Positions 45,783 through 55,401 of a stretch of DNA of 64,000 nucleotides are shown here, in pieces. The DNA comes from Madurella fahalii. Lineage: Eukaryota; Ascomycota; Sordariomycetes; Sordariales. The stretch lies in the NCBI GenBank assembly GCA_029876055.1, contig CM056875.1, forward strand, positions 4,675,001 through 4,739,000. The letters are read 5' to 3'. Below the pieces are notes generated by a model. That model was given only the letters and a program-made list of their open reading frames with translations. It made no database searches and was not told the origin of the DNA. Position 1 is the stretch's first letter. Every line of letters starts with the position of its first letter. A program made the translations under genes and the position numbers.

Positions 45783-45785
<3 letters not shown>

Positions 45786-45839
45786 CTTTCTTTCTTACGA
45801 TGCATAATTCCCATCTATGCCTCTCTTACCTTGTAGTGG

Positions 45840-45860
45840 TTTTTTTTTTTTTTTTTTTTT
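45840..45860 (+). repeat. T21 homopolymer
   Basis: Poly-T run in the 3' flank of the C2H2 gene, about 60 nt after the CT repeat. Confidence 0.88.
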
Positions 45861-46762
45861 CTCCAAGTCATTTCTTACCGATACCTTGTCTCTCTATTTC
45901 AACTCTCTGAAACGCGTTATGTTTAAATTTAAACCAAACTCAAGAGCGTTACGAGTTTCCTTATTCTTGGAACGGATAACTGGTAGTTTTTAATGGGATA
46001 CCCACAGGACGAGAACCATAAAAAAAAAGTTGATTTGCTTTCTCACATTCAGACCAACATTGATCAATTCCGCTGGCTTTGCTGCTCGAGTGTTTTTGAC
46101 TGCTGGAAATTTCGTCTGGCGATCCCATGTGAGACTGCAGGTCGGCCATTACTCTGGGCCCGATGGACCTCGCAATGGGCGGACCGCGGCGTCGGCAGTC
46201 TGCCTAGGTTCTGCTGCGGGAAGGCATTTGTCAAGACGGTAAAGTCCCGTGCAGCGTGATTGGAAGGCTTTCACCACAGGGGCCGCCACGTCGTCCCCCC
46301 CTTCGGCTGTCAGTTAGTTGCCTTGTCCCGCCAGCCCGTTTGCACGCCAATCAAGACTGTGCTCGTTAATTATCCCCATTCGACGAGGTTGTTCTGTGGA
46401 TATGGGAAGATTCTGCTGCCGTCTACTTGTCTGCCCCGCGTTGCCCAGGGGGGGCTTCTGGTATTTTGAGACCGAGACGGCTCTCCCCTACTCCCGATGA
46501 TGTTATGGGGTGGGGTGCTGTCACTTGTGCAGTTGCAGTGCAGGTCAGGTACACGGCAGCAAATCGACGGTAGTCGCGGTTGGTCGCGACAGGGTTCCAG
46601 GACCATAATGAGGTACCCAAGACGGCAAGTGTGAATCTGAACATTTGATGGGTTTGACACAGCTGGATGTGTCGCGCCTCTTCTTTCCTCCCCGGTCTCC
46701 CAATCACCTGCTCGGTATGACCTGCTTTAGTCTGGGCGGTGATGCCCGGCCATGACGAGCCC

Positions 46763-46771
46763 GCACACACA

Positions 46772-46811
<40 letters not shown>
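46763..46811 (+). repeat. (CA)n microsatellite
   Basis: About 24 CA units with a single G interruption near 46772. Confidence 0.92.
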
Positions 46812-46812
<1 letters not shown>

Positions 46813-48457
46813 CGCACCACCATTCGAACTCTCCACTTTGGTCCCCCGTTGTTGGTTTGTGTCACCCGTCGATCGATGATAGGGCCGCCGGGGATGGCAG
46901 CCCGGCAGGTGTGGATAACTGCGCCCCATACAGGTGCACCTTGGACCTTCGAACCCTTCCCGGCGCGGCCACCCAAGCGAGAATGGGACCGGTTGACGAC
47001 GACGAGGACGCCGTGCGAGGCGGATTTCCACTACTACACTGCGGCTCAAACACGACAGCTCGGGTTTGGGCTCTGATCTCCCCGATGGATCCTCTGCAGC
47101 TTTACAACTACTCGCCCTGGCAGTGATTGGTGTCTTTGGACGAAACCACGCTAAGTGGTGTCCGAGTGTGGTGTCTTATGCAGGTGCCGTGGATGCCTTG
47201 GATGCCTCTGGATGCCTGGGTCGCCTGGGTCGCCGTCACTCGATCGTGCAGATCGGCCGGCTCTGAAAGCGAATCAAGCGCTTCTTTGATACGCCGACTG
47301 TAGGCCTCAGTGCAGACATGGCCGTCGGCCAGCTAACTTAGTGCTGCTGCGCAAAAAGCTGTGGCCGCGGGTTCGCGTCGTTAGCTAAAACGGACTGCGA
47401 CCCCACCGCCCTGGTCGCTCGCTTGAGAGGTTGCTGAGCTGAAAAGAGGAAAGACATAAAACGAGAGAGAGAAAAGCCGCCTGCGGCCGGTTGTGGCTCA
47501 GCCGGCGGCGGCCAGCAGGCCAGTCAGCAGGGAGCTATGGGAAAGCGGCAACCCCAATCAGGAAAGTCGGCGTACGATGAGGTTTAGCTCGTTGAGCCTC
47601 TAGGATCACACTTCGCCACCCCCGCGCCAACGGCGATGAGTAGACGAGAACTGGCGATTATTGCGCAGCAGATTTCCATTGCGAAGCCCGCCAGCGTGAC
47701 ATCGGCTGATGTGATGATTTCCACCGGGATGCGAAAAGATACTTGGGCGGTACTTTGTTGCCCCTTTTTTGCTGTTATTTCTGAACGTGCTTCTCCACCG
47801 CAGCTTGCTTGGCGACTTCGACGGCGGCACGGCGAGCCACGGCAGGATAGACGGACCCCAAGGCACCGTCAACCGACTTCGTTTCTCCACGGGTGTTGTA
47901 CCCCACTTCTTACCCGAACGGGGGTTGCTGTGGTTGCCTTGCGCCTCGATTCTTACGCCTTTTTTTTTTTTTTTTGCGCTCAAGGGCCACATCCCAGGTC
48001 GGGACCGCGAGCCGACCCCGGTACAGTGCTTTGCCCTTAGAGTGAACTACCTAGCCAAGGATACTGACGCTGGGTTTGATGTTGATGGGGTTGCCCTGGG
48101 AGCTGCCACTTGGATCCTTGGCCTACCCAAGCTCAACACTCAGATTGTTTAAGACCTGTAAGCATCTAAAAGACTGAGCCTGTGGAGAAAGTCGATGATC
48201 AAACTCCCTTTTGAGGCCCGTGACAGTCGCCCTAGAACGTTTCGTTTTCCCGGGGATCTGTGTTAGCTCAGTGTCCCACGTATCAATGATCCGCATTCCC
48301 TGACGTGGTTGACAGCACCAGCGCCAACCTCCGCTGTGTTGCCTGTGAAACTCTTACAGCACCCTATATTCTCTCCTGGAAGGCCACATGACTTGATGCA
48401 TATGCTTTAGGCCCCAACCGGGACGAGACTCGTTAGGGAGCTCGATACGCGTTGCCT

Positions 48458-48828
48458 TTAAAACAGCTTGCGAAGGTAATGTATAAACATTGCCGGTGCC
48501 ATTGTTAATAGATAGTAGATCAAGAAAAAGGGGCGGACAATACCGTGTAGGCTCAAAAGGTATTCAGGCGTGGGTTCCGACCAAAGGCACTTCACCCATA
48601 TGCTGAGACGTTCCATCGGCCGTAATCTGGATGGTGTTACATGGGCCGACTTGGAGAATTGGTGATGTTAGGAGGGAGAGAGGCCGGTGGTGAAGGATGG
48701 CACCGAGGTTTATGGAACAACGGCGGTCAACGTACCTTGAGAGCGGAATAATGGAGTTGTTCAGAGCAGGCTGCTGTCTGCCAAACGGCGAGCAGAAGCT
48801 TTGCTCGCACCTGTTTCTTGCTGTGCAT
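48458..48828 (-). CDS. Possible small spliced gene (speculative)
   Basis: Exon 1 48828-48736 and exon 2 48649-48458 would give 94 residues. They are joined by an 86-nt candidate intron with a good fungal donor (GTACGT), a CCTAAC branch and a CCAAG acceptor, in phase 0, and the combined frame is open to TAA. The predicted product is basic with a hydrophobic C-terminal stretch (about residues 72-90) that could span a membrane. I recognise no family. The splice signals could be real while the transcript is non-coding, or the whole could be chance. Confidence 0.22.
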
Positions 48829-49142
48829 TCGGTCGGCATTGCGCTGGAGTGATGGAATACGGGGTCGAGCACTCCATGCTGGAGGAGAGAATTACCACGT
48901 CACTTATCTCTCGAGGCCACAGATGAGATGGAGACCATTCATGACTCTTCCCATTCTGGGCTATGGAAACCGCCATGAGAATGGGTCAACTGATTCATTG
49001 AAAAACCGAAAAGCAGCCACGTTCTCTCACCCACCCACTCACTCCTTCCTTCCCAGACCATCCCCTTGTTTTCGACAACTCGCTAACTCGCCAACCCGCC
49101 AACCATTTTGGGACAAATAGCATACGAACAGAGAAACGCGCC

Positions 49143-50899
49143 ATGCGGGATGATAGCACAGATCAAGACGATAGCCCCGAGAGCGCCTCGCCGCCACGTC
49201 GCGAACGTATTCTCGACAGAAGGATCGAGAGGCGGGCCCTTCCAACCAGCTTCTCATCCAACCTCGGCCGGAAACGGCCGTCTCCTAGTAAAGCAATATC
49301 AAGCCGATCCGTACGAGCCATGGTATGCTTGTTCGAGGGGGCCTCAACCGCTCCACACCATCTAGGAGCTAGCAGCGCGCGAGGTGCGTCGGGGACTGCT
49401 CGTAGAGTCGCGGAGGCAGACCGACAAGTCAATGACCGGAGGAGCCACGACAACAATGACGCCGCCAACAAGACTGCCACCTGGCTTCCAAATTCGCACC
49501 GAGAATTGGGCCAGCTGGGCCGCTCAATAATCACGGCACCTGCGTTCTCCCATGCGCCCGTCGACTACGCCGAGGAGTACTCACTGACCCTACTCAAGCA
49601 CAAATCCTACTTCAACAACCGGCCGCTAGTGCGATGCCTCGACGAGTACCACGAAGAAGAGGACGAAGGAAATATCATGAAAAAAGGCGGACACTGTAAG
49701 AGATCAGTGACCGAAAATAAAAAGAGCCAAAGTGAGGGAGCCTATGACAGGAAAGCGAACGAATTCCCGCGAGAACGAAGGGAAGCCTCGTCACCTATTC
49801 AACAGCTAGACGATTTGATGAACGAAATTCTTGCCTTACAAGGTCTAGCCGAGCCCAATTCGCCGGACTCGCGGAAGAAACGCAGTTCGGAAGAAGTCAA
49901 GGCATTTTGGGGCGATGTGCGCGCTCAGTTGTGGATCAATGAGGACGAGATACATGCGGTGAGGCCTGAATCAGCGTGGAAATGGGAGAGCCAGGATACA
50001 CCCGAAGAGGAGAGCCAGAGTCACAATCGGAGGCCATCAGCCTCGGCCGCCCCCTCCCTGGTCCATCCGACCCAGATCCGGAGCGCATCTTCCCGCCGTG
50101 CCCTAGCTGGCTCCCACCGCCTGTGCCAATGGCCGCTCGCACACGCGCCCCTTCCAGCGATTATTCCCGCGAAAGCCAGCGACATTCGACGGCCTCCTCG
50201 CTGGAATTCTTCCCCGATCCAGCGCCGGACTATCCCTTATGGGACCAGCCGTCGCCCCTACCCTCCCCGGCACTAGGCACCTTTGTCCCTCGCATTCCAA
50301 ACATCTTTAACATCCACGCCGATATGTACCCCGACCCGGAGCTGCCCGTCTCAGGGGTTGTCCCGGCAGACCGCCACCGCGAGCCAGCCCCTCGGTCGTC
50401 TGTTCCGGCCACCAACCTGAACCACAACGATACGCACTCCCGTTACCCCAGTGGCGGCGGCAGCAGCGGGACACGTCCCTGGATCCGGCCGCCAACATGG
50501 CGCTTCCCATTATTCATGAGGACCCCGTCCTCGCCCCTAACCCCACAGTTACCAACGCCGCCGGCGCCGAAACCAAGACGTGGCCACGACAGATACCGTC
50601 ATCACCAGCAACACAACTCCAAGATATCCACCTCCACTACTACTACTACTGCTACTACTACCACGAGCGGTGGCAGCAGAAGCAGCAGAAGCAGCGTCAG
50701 CCATAACACCAGAACAAGGAGGACTTCGACAGCAACGCGCTCAACCCGTGCGGGGTCGAGCACTGATCTCTCACGATGGAGCCGGCCGCAATACAGCGCC
50801 GCCGTGACAGGTCGCCGGCTGACGACGGAGGAGAAGCTGTCCGAGATCGACGCCTTTCTTTCGTCTCCCGTCAAGAAGACGCAGGGCCGTGAGGGATAG
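49143..50899 (+). CDS. Large disordered protein of unknown function, internal junction unresolved
   Basis: Two overlapping frames must belong to one gene. The first, ATG 49143, has charged and Ser-rich sequence with a central D-Y-A-E-E-Y-S-L-T-L-L-K-H-K-S-Y-F and a helical I-Q-Q-L-D-D-L-M-N-E-I-L-A-L-Q-G-L. The second, in another phase from about 49971 to TGA 50897-50899, is Pro/Ser/Thr-rich and ends in R-L-T-T-E-E-K-L-S-E-I-D-A-F-L. Best single explanation: an intron 49959-50020 (donor GTGAGG, acceptor AG, 62 nt), giving 564 residues. The branch site is weak and other junctions up to 50276, or a frameshift, are possible. Mostly disordered; no catalytic motif or membrane helix. No function can be offered. 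The ATG follows a C/T-rich leader. Confidence 0.6.
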
Positions 50900-51311
50900 T
50901 GTGGTAGGTGAGGTTTATTGTTGTGGAGAACCGGTGTCTACAGAAGAACGAACCCGGAAGAAGAAGGGGCGGAGAGAAGAGAAGTTGACGGGTGGTGTGA
51001 TGTCCGGACATTGGCGTTATACAGATGAACTGGGTGCAATACACATATATGTACGCATATCACCGATCAGCATGTTAGCTATGTGCCGCGCGCTGGGGCT
51101 CATTGACGAGCGATATCCAGTGATATGAGGGCTAGGGTAGGATACAGAGTAATATTAATACAGACTGGCCAACATTGCCTTGGAGACTGTTATTAGTTTT
51201 CTTCTTGCCTTCTTGGATCAGCGTGCACCGACACTGGGCGTTCGCTTTACCCAACAAGTCCGTGGGACGGTTGGTTGACGTGGAAGCGGGAGTGCGGAAG
51301 CACCATTAGAC
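50900..51311. other. Convergent spacer, 0.4 kb
   Basis: Two 3' flanks facing each other (49143 gene + and PPR gene -). No further features seen. Confidence 0.5.
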
Positions 51312-54221
51312 TCAATCACCTTTGTCGGACGGCATTGCTCTTGGTCTCGGATCTGGGCCGTTGTCACCCATGGTTTTTCCGATTCTCGATGATCCGGGTT
51401 CGGCTGATCGACCCCGCCTCTTACGACCACCTCGCTGGCCGTCGTCCATCGAATCCAGCTCGGCCCACATCCGCAGAAAATCATCAGTCTCCGGCCGGTC
51501 ATCCGCCATGTGCTGCCGCTCACCATCCAACGGCCGCGTCTCGAACCAAACCGTCGCCGCCTGTTCGACCGCCGTCACCGCAGCAGCCACCCGTTCTCCC
51601 TCGTTATCCACCGTCTGCCTCTGTGCCGCCGCCAGCTCCCCTCCGCCGCCCTCCGTCTCCAAGTGCCCCTTCTCCCCACCGAGGCGCTGCACGTCCGTCC
51701 CCTCCGCTTCCGCTTCCGCCTCCGCCTCCAGCTCGGCGGCCTGCCGCAGCAGATCAGCCGCCGCCGTCGGGTCGCGCACGAGCGAGAGCGCGCGCTTGAC
51801 CTCCTCGCTCACGCCGTAGCCCACCTCGTGCATCACCGAGAGGGTCGACTCGGCCAGGTGTGGCTGCTGCCACCGCGCGTAGCCGGCGATCAGCGTCGTC
51901 CAGGTGACCTTGCAGGGCTCGATCCCGTACTGGCGCATCATCTGCAGGATGCGCAGCGCCTGGGCCTGCACGTTGGCCTGCCGCTGCCGGAGGCAGGCGT
52001 CGAGGATGATGTTCCACGTGTACCGGCTCGGTGCTGGGTGAACGGGCACGTCCGTTGGATCAACCTGCGGTGGATGCTGATGCGGTTGATAGTCTGTCAT
52101 TGGTGATTTTGCTGCTTTCGTCGTCGTCGTCACCGTCCCCTCCGCCGCGACGGCATTGGCCTCCCTGGCGGCGGCGTCCTTGAGCATGTCTTCCAAGATG
52201 CTCATGGCTGCGCGCAACATGTTATCCCACTTGGTGACGGCCTTGATGACGACGTCATGCACGCGGCTTCCCAGGCGGACCAGGGCGGTTGCGTACTCGT
52301 TGCCCGTCTTGAGCAGGACGCGGAAGCGCGAGTAGAAAGCAATGATGCTGTACGCATCCGGAAGGCTCTTGATGTAGCCTATGATCATGATGTAGAGCGT
52401 GTCGCTCCCGGGTTCGAGGAGCTCCTGAGGCTCAAAGGCCGGGAGCTGGTCAATAATCGGATCCCATCGCTCAGCATCGGCCGGCCGCACATCCTCGGCA
52501 AGGAAGCTGTTTAAGTCGGACGGGATGAGCTTCTGTAGCGGCTCTGACTTGAAGTACTTGGCGTACAGCTGCAGCATGATGGGGAATCCCGCGAAGCGGG
52601 GCATCTTGGATTGTTTACTGATTGCCCTCTTAAATGCGAATCGCTCCGCAGCTTCTCGCAGACCGGTTGTGAGGATGTTGTGAAGAAGATCGTTACAGAT
52701 TAAGGGGTTTCGCAGCACCTCTGCTGGAGCCTCATCAAGGACGAACCTGGTAGATTCGATATTACCAGCGGACTTCGAGCCGGCGAGGAGTGTCGCGTAG
52801 ACAGCAGGGTCCGGCTCGATGCCTTGGTCGCGCATGATGTCGTAGAGGTTCCACGCGGCTTCAAGCTCGTTGTTCTGACATAGGTTCCGCATCAAGACTG
52901 TGTGGGTTATCAGGTTCGGGGTGAAAACCTGCCACCGCACGATACCCTCGTAGATTTGCGACTGTAGCCGGATAAGTGACTGCGGCTGGAGTAGCGACGT
53001 CCTGGTCTCGTTTTCATTCACCCTTGGGAATGTCAAGAGAGAGGTAACGACGGATGCGAATACCGGGCTGTTGACATTTACCCAACGCTTCTTCACAATC
53101 TCGTCGAGAATCTGCAGCACCAAGGACTTATATCTCACATCCTTTGCAAGGCGCGAAGCAATCTGAAGCCGAGTATGGGCGTGAAGCGGATGGCCGTACT
53201 GTAGGAGCTCCGAGTACAGTTCAGACAGAATCTGACGATCAGTGCATCCAGCGATAGTGCCGTAGACTACCCATTGCCGGAACTGGAACGTCCCTCGAGG
53301 GCTGCAGCGCAGGATATGTAGCAGAAGGCCAGGAAGCGCGGCCATCCGCTTTGAACGGTCGTCTTCCGGTAACGTCGCATTTTGTCTAACAATAAACGCG
53401 AGAACGTCGGCCACTGCGTAGAAAGGCGTCACACTTGGGTCGACAGTCGCTTCCAGCACCTGGGCGGCTCTGTCGGGGTGGCCGTGGAGGCAGGCCACCA
53501 TGATATAAGGCCAGTTGAACAACCGTTTGCGCAGTGGATTTGCTTGCCAAATGCGTCTCATATCCTCAACACTCTTCGCGCGCAGGAGCTTCTTTAGTTG
53601 TTGCGCGCCGCCAGTCTTCTGCCGGCCGGGCCCGGGATTCGATCCGGGCCGGACCATGCATTCCCACGCGGCATGAAACTTATGATCCCATAGCTTGTAT
53701 CTCTCATCTATCCATTTGAAGCTTGCAGGCGTTACTCTCTCCTGAAGACGAAGGGTCTCGACGCAGTTTTTGTACCGGAGGTGGAAGTTAGGCCCCCTAG
53801 GCGGGGAATTCGGATTGAAACGTCGCGGTGCTCGAGACTTCCATCCCCGTTTCCCCCGTTGCGCATGGGGAATGGCCTTTTGAGCCCGTTTTGGCAAATG
53901 CCTTGGAGGAACCAGCTGCTGGCTGCCGCGTCCGGCCCCGTGTCCGCGGCTGTTCCGCCGAGAGCGAGTGCTCTTCTGGGGATGGGATACGCTCTTGCTG
54001 CGGTGGCCGTGAGCCTGTATCTGCGCTTCCGGATTAGAAGGCGCCGTGCCTAGTGTATTGACAAATGTTTCGGGTGCAATCCCGGTATTGGCCGCCGATG
54101 GGGCCTGGGAGGTGCTCGAGTGTCGGACGAGATTTGGTCCTCGTGCTTCGACCTGCCGTTGTAGCTGTTGCGCGTAGGCGACAACGCACGACCGGCAGAT
54201 GAAGCCAGCCCGCCGTATCAT
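51312..54221 (-). CDS. Mitochondrial pentatricopeptide-repeat (PPR) protein
   Basis: A single-exon gene of 969 residues. The start is ATG 54221 (M-I-R-R-A-G-F-I-C-R-S-C), giving an Arg-rich, acid-free mitochondrial presequence; the open frame upstream lacks another ATG. Residues ~60-150 are basic and disordered. Helical repeats run to about residue 820. Clear PPR units read T-P-N-L-I-T-H-T-V-L-M-R-N-L-C...A-W-N-L-Y-D-I-M-R-D-Q-G-I-E-P-D (~432-470) and Y-T-W-N-I-I-L-D-A-C-L...I-L-Q-M-M-R-Q-Y-G-I-E-P followed by T-W-T-T-L-I-A-G-Y-A-R (~735-800). The end is acidic and Ala/Glu-rich, then basic. PPR proteins bind organellar RNA; this one probably supports maturation, stability or translation of specific mitochondrial transcripts, which cannot be named. 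It shares a short divergent promoter with cwf18. Confidence 0.85.
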   Translation of the reverse strand: MIRRAGFICRSCVVAYAQQLQRQVEARGPNLVRHSSTSQAPSAANTGIAPETFVNTLGTAPSNPEAQIQAHGHRSKSVSHPQKSTRSRRNSRGHGAGRGSQQLVPPRHLPKRAQKAIPHAQRGKRGWKSRAPRRFNPNSPPRGPNFHLRYKNCVETLRLQERVTPASFKWIDERYKLWDHKFHAAWECMVRPGSNPGPGRQKTGGAQQLKKLLRAKSVEDMRRIWQANPLRKRLFNWPYIMVACLHGHPDRAAQVLEATVDPSVTPFYAVADVLAFIVRQNATLPEDDRSKRMAALPGLLLHILRCSPRGTFQFRQWVVYGTIAGCTDRQILSELYSELLQYGHPLHAHTRLQIASRLAKDVRYKSLVLQILDEIVKKRWVNVNSPVFASVVTSLLTFPRVNENETRTSLLQPQSLIRLQSQIYEGIVRWQVFTPNLITHTVLMRNLCQNNELEAAWNLYDIMRDQGIEPDPAVYATLLAGSKSAGNIESTRFVLDEAPAEVLRNPLICNDLLHNILTTGLREAAERFAFKRAISKQSKMPRFAGFPIMLQLYAKYFKSEPLQKLIPSDLNSFLAEDVRPADAERWDPIIDQLPAFEPQELLEPGSDTLYIMIIGYIKSLPDAYSIIAFYSRFRVLLKTGNEYATALVRLGSRVHDVVIKAVTKWDNMLRAAMSILEDMLKDAAAREANAVAAEGTVTTTTKAAKSPMTDYQPHQHPPQVDPTDVPVHPAPSRYTWNIILDACLRQRQANVQAQALRILQMMRQYGIEPCKVTWTTLIAGYARWQQPHLAESTLSVMHEVGYGVSEEVKRALSLVRDPTAAADLLRQAAELEAEAEAEAEGTDVQRLGGEKGHLETEGGGGELAAAQRQTVDNEGERVAAAVTAVEQAATVWFETRPLDGERQHMADDRPETDDFLRMWAELDSMDDGQRGGRKRRGRSAEPGSSRIGKTMGDNGPDPRPRAMPSDKGD

Positions 54222-54568
54222 TGCGGAGCCGAGGACCCTAAGAAGGCCGACCTCTCGGGATGCTCGTCGATTCAACGACGTCTTGAGTGTTGCGCAGTGA
54301 CGTTGTGCTGGAAAATCTTGGGAACCAATTCCGCTGCAACGTTATCGCTCCCGGCCGCTGCCGCCGGCAGGCAAATATAGCGTCATTTACCCCTGCTACG
54401 TAGTCTCGGTAGTGTAGCAGCCCGCTACGCAGGTTGGCTTGTGCTTTTTAGGACTTGGCAGATACCCACCCTGGATCCTACCCGGCAGGACATCACAAAC
54501 ACCCTCTTCATTGTCGAAAGGAAGACGACGAGAGAAAAACATCATAATAAACACACCAAACAAGAAAG
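54222..54568. promoter_or_regulatory. Divergent promoter between PPR gene and cwf18
   Basis: A 347-nt gap between two start codons. The cwf18 leader just before ATG 54569 is A-rich, a favourable fungal start context. Confidence 0.6.
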
Positions 54569-55237
54569 ATGTCTTCCCACGCGACCCTAAGCGCAGCCGC
54601 CGACGACCGCAAAGCGCGTCTCGCCAAGCTCAAATCTCTCAAGCGCAAGCAGCCAGCCGAAGAAGACATCAACACGGCCGCCGCCGACGGAGCACCGCAA
54701 GAGGAAACAAAGGACCAATCCCCCCGCGGCGCGACCCCCCCAACAACCGCCGTTGCCCAGCTGCACCTCTCAGGCCGCAACTACGACCCCGAGACCCGCG
54801 GGCCCAAGCTCGGCTTCGAAGCACCCCCCACCCTCGACTTCGGCAAGCCCACGCTCGAAGAGCAGGCGCTCAACCTAGAAGAGGAATCCAAGCGCCAGGC
54901 GGCGATCGACGCGCAGGACGGCAAAGGGATCGACCTGTTCAAGCTGCAGCCAAAGAAGCCCAACTGGGATCTGAAGAGGGAATATAACCAGAAGTTGGAG
55001 GTGCTGAACGTCAGGACGGAGAATGCGATCGCGAGGCTGGTGAGGGAGAGGTTGGCCGAGAAGAAGGCCGCGGCCACCGGGGCGAAAGGTGACGGGGCCG
55101 CAGATGGGGACGCCGGAGCGGAGGGGATGTTGGATGGCGCGGCGATCGTGGAAGGGATACGGTTACGGGAGAGGGAGGAGGAGGAGGATGCGAGGAGAGA
55201 GAAGGAGGCTGAGGCGGAGGAGTTTGGGACGGCTTGA
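54569..55237 (+). CDS. cwf18: Pre-mRNA splicing factor cwf18 (CCDC12 family)
   Basis: A single-exon gene of 222 residues. The N-terminal helix R-K-A-R-L-A-K-L-K-S-L-K-R-K is followed by a disordered linker and then the family signature L-S-G-R-N-Y-D-P-E-T-R-G-P-K-L-G-F. After this comes G-I-D-L-F-K-L-Q-P-K-K-P-N-W-D-L-K-R-E-Y-N-Q-K-L-E-V-L-N-V-R-T-E-N-A-I-A-R-L-V-R-E-R-L. These are the conserved blocks of cwf18/CCDC12, a component of activated spliceosomes associated with the Prp19/Cdc5 (NTC) complex; it acts in the nucleus. The Ala/Gly/Glu-rich C-terminus is variable in the family. ATG 54569 has a strong A-rich context and no upstream ATG in frame. It converges on the zinc-knuckle/RS gene with only 164 nt between stops. 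Confidence 0.93.
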   Translation: MSSHATLSAAADDRKARLAKLKSLKRKQPAEEDINTAAADGAPQEETKDQSPRGATPPTTAVAQLHLSGRNYDPETRGPKLGFEAPPTLDFGKPTLEEQALNLEEESKRQAAIDAQDGKGIDLFKLQPKKPNWDLKREYNQKLEVLNVRTENAIARLVRERLAEKKAAATGAKGDGAADGDAGAEGMLDGAAIVEGIRLREREEEEDARREKEAEAEEFGTA

Positions 55238-55401
55238 GGGCTCGATTTTGCATTGCATAAAGAAGGGGCACATTCCGCGGGCGGGTGGGTGAGTGGTTGG
55301 CGGACGGTTCTTATTTTGTTTTTATTTTTCTGCGACTGGCTCCTGATGAGCCGGGTTTGGGGACCTTAAAAAGCATGCGCATATGATACCCGGAATTATT
55401 C
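55238..55401. other. Short convergent 3' spacer
   Basis: A 164-nt gap between two opposing stop codons. Transcripts from the two genes probably overlap at their 3' ends. Confidence 0.5.

Larger units (their letters stand above)
45683..49142. other. Spacer, 3.5 kb, with CT, T and CA repeats
   Basis: Begins with the 3' UTR of the C2H2 gene, containing the CT and T tracts. A CA repeat follows near 46.8 kb. A possible small spliced gene on the minus strand (48458-48828) is listed separately with low confidence. The last ~100 nt before 49143 are C/T-rich leader-like sequence of the next gene. Nothing else is supported. Confidence 0.45.

Noticed and set aside
51822..51835. Search for CRISPR arrays, phage and insertion-sequence genes
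   Set aside because: None present in the window; the sequence is eukaryotic and its only tandem repeats are microsatellites and coding low complexity.
53630..53660. GATTCGATCC sequence resembling a Pol III B box
   Set aside because: Inside the PPR coding frame, without an A box at the right distance.
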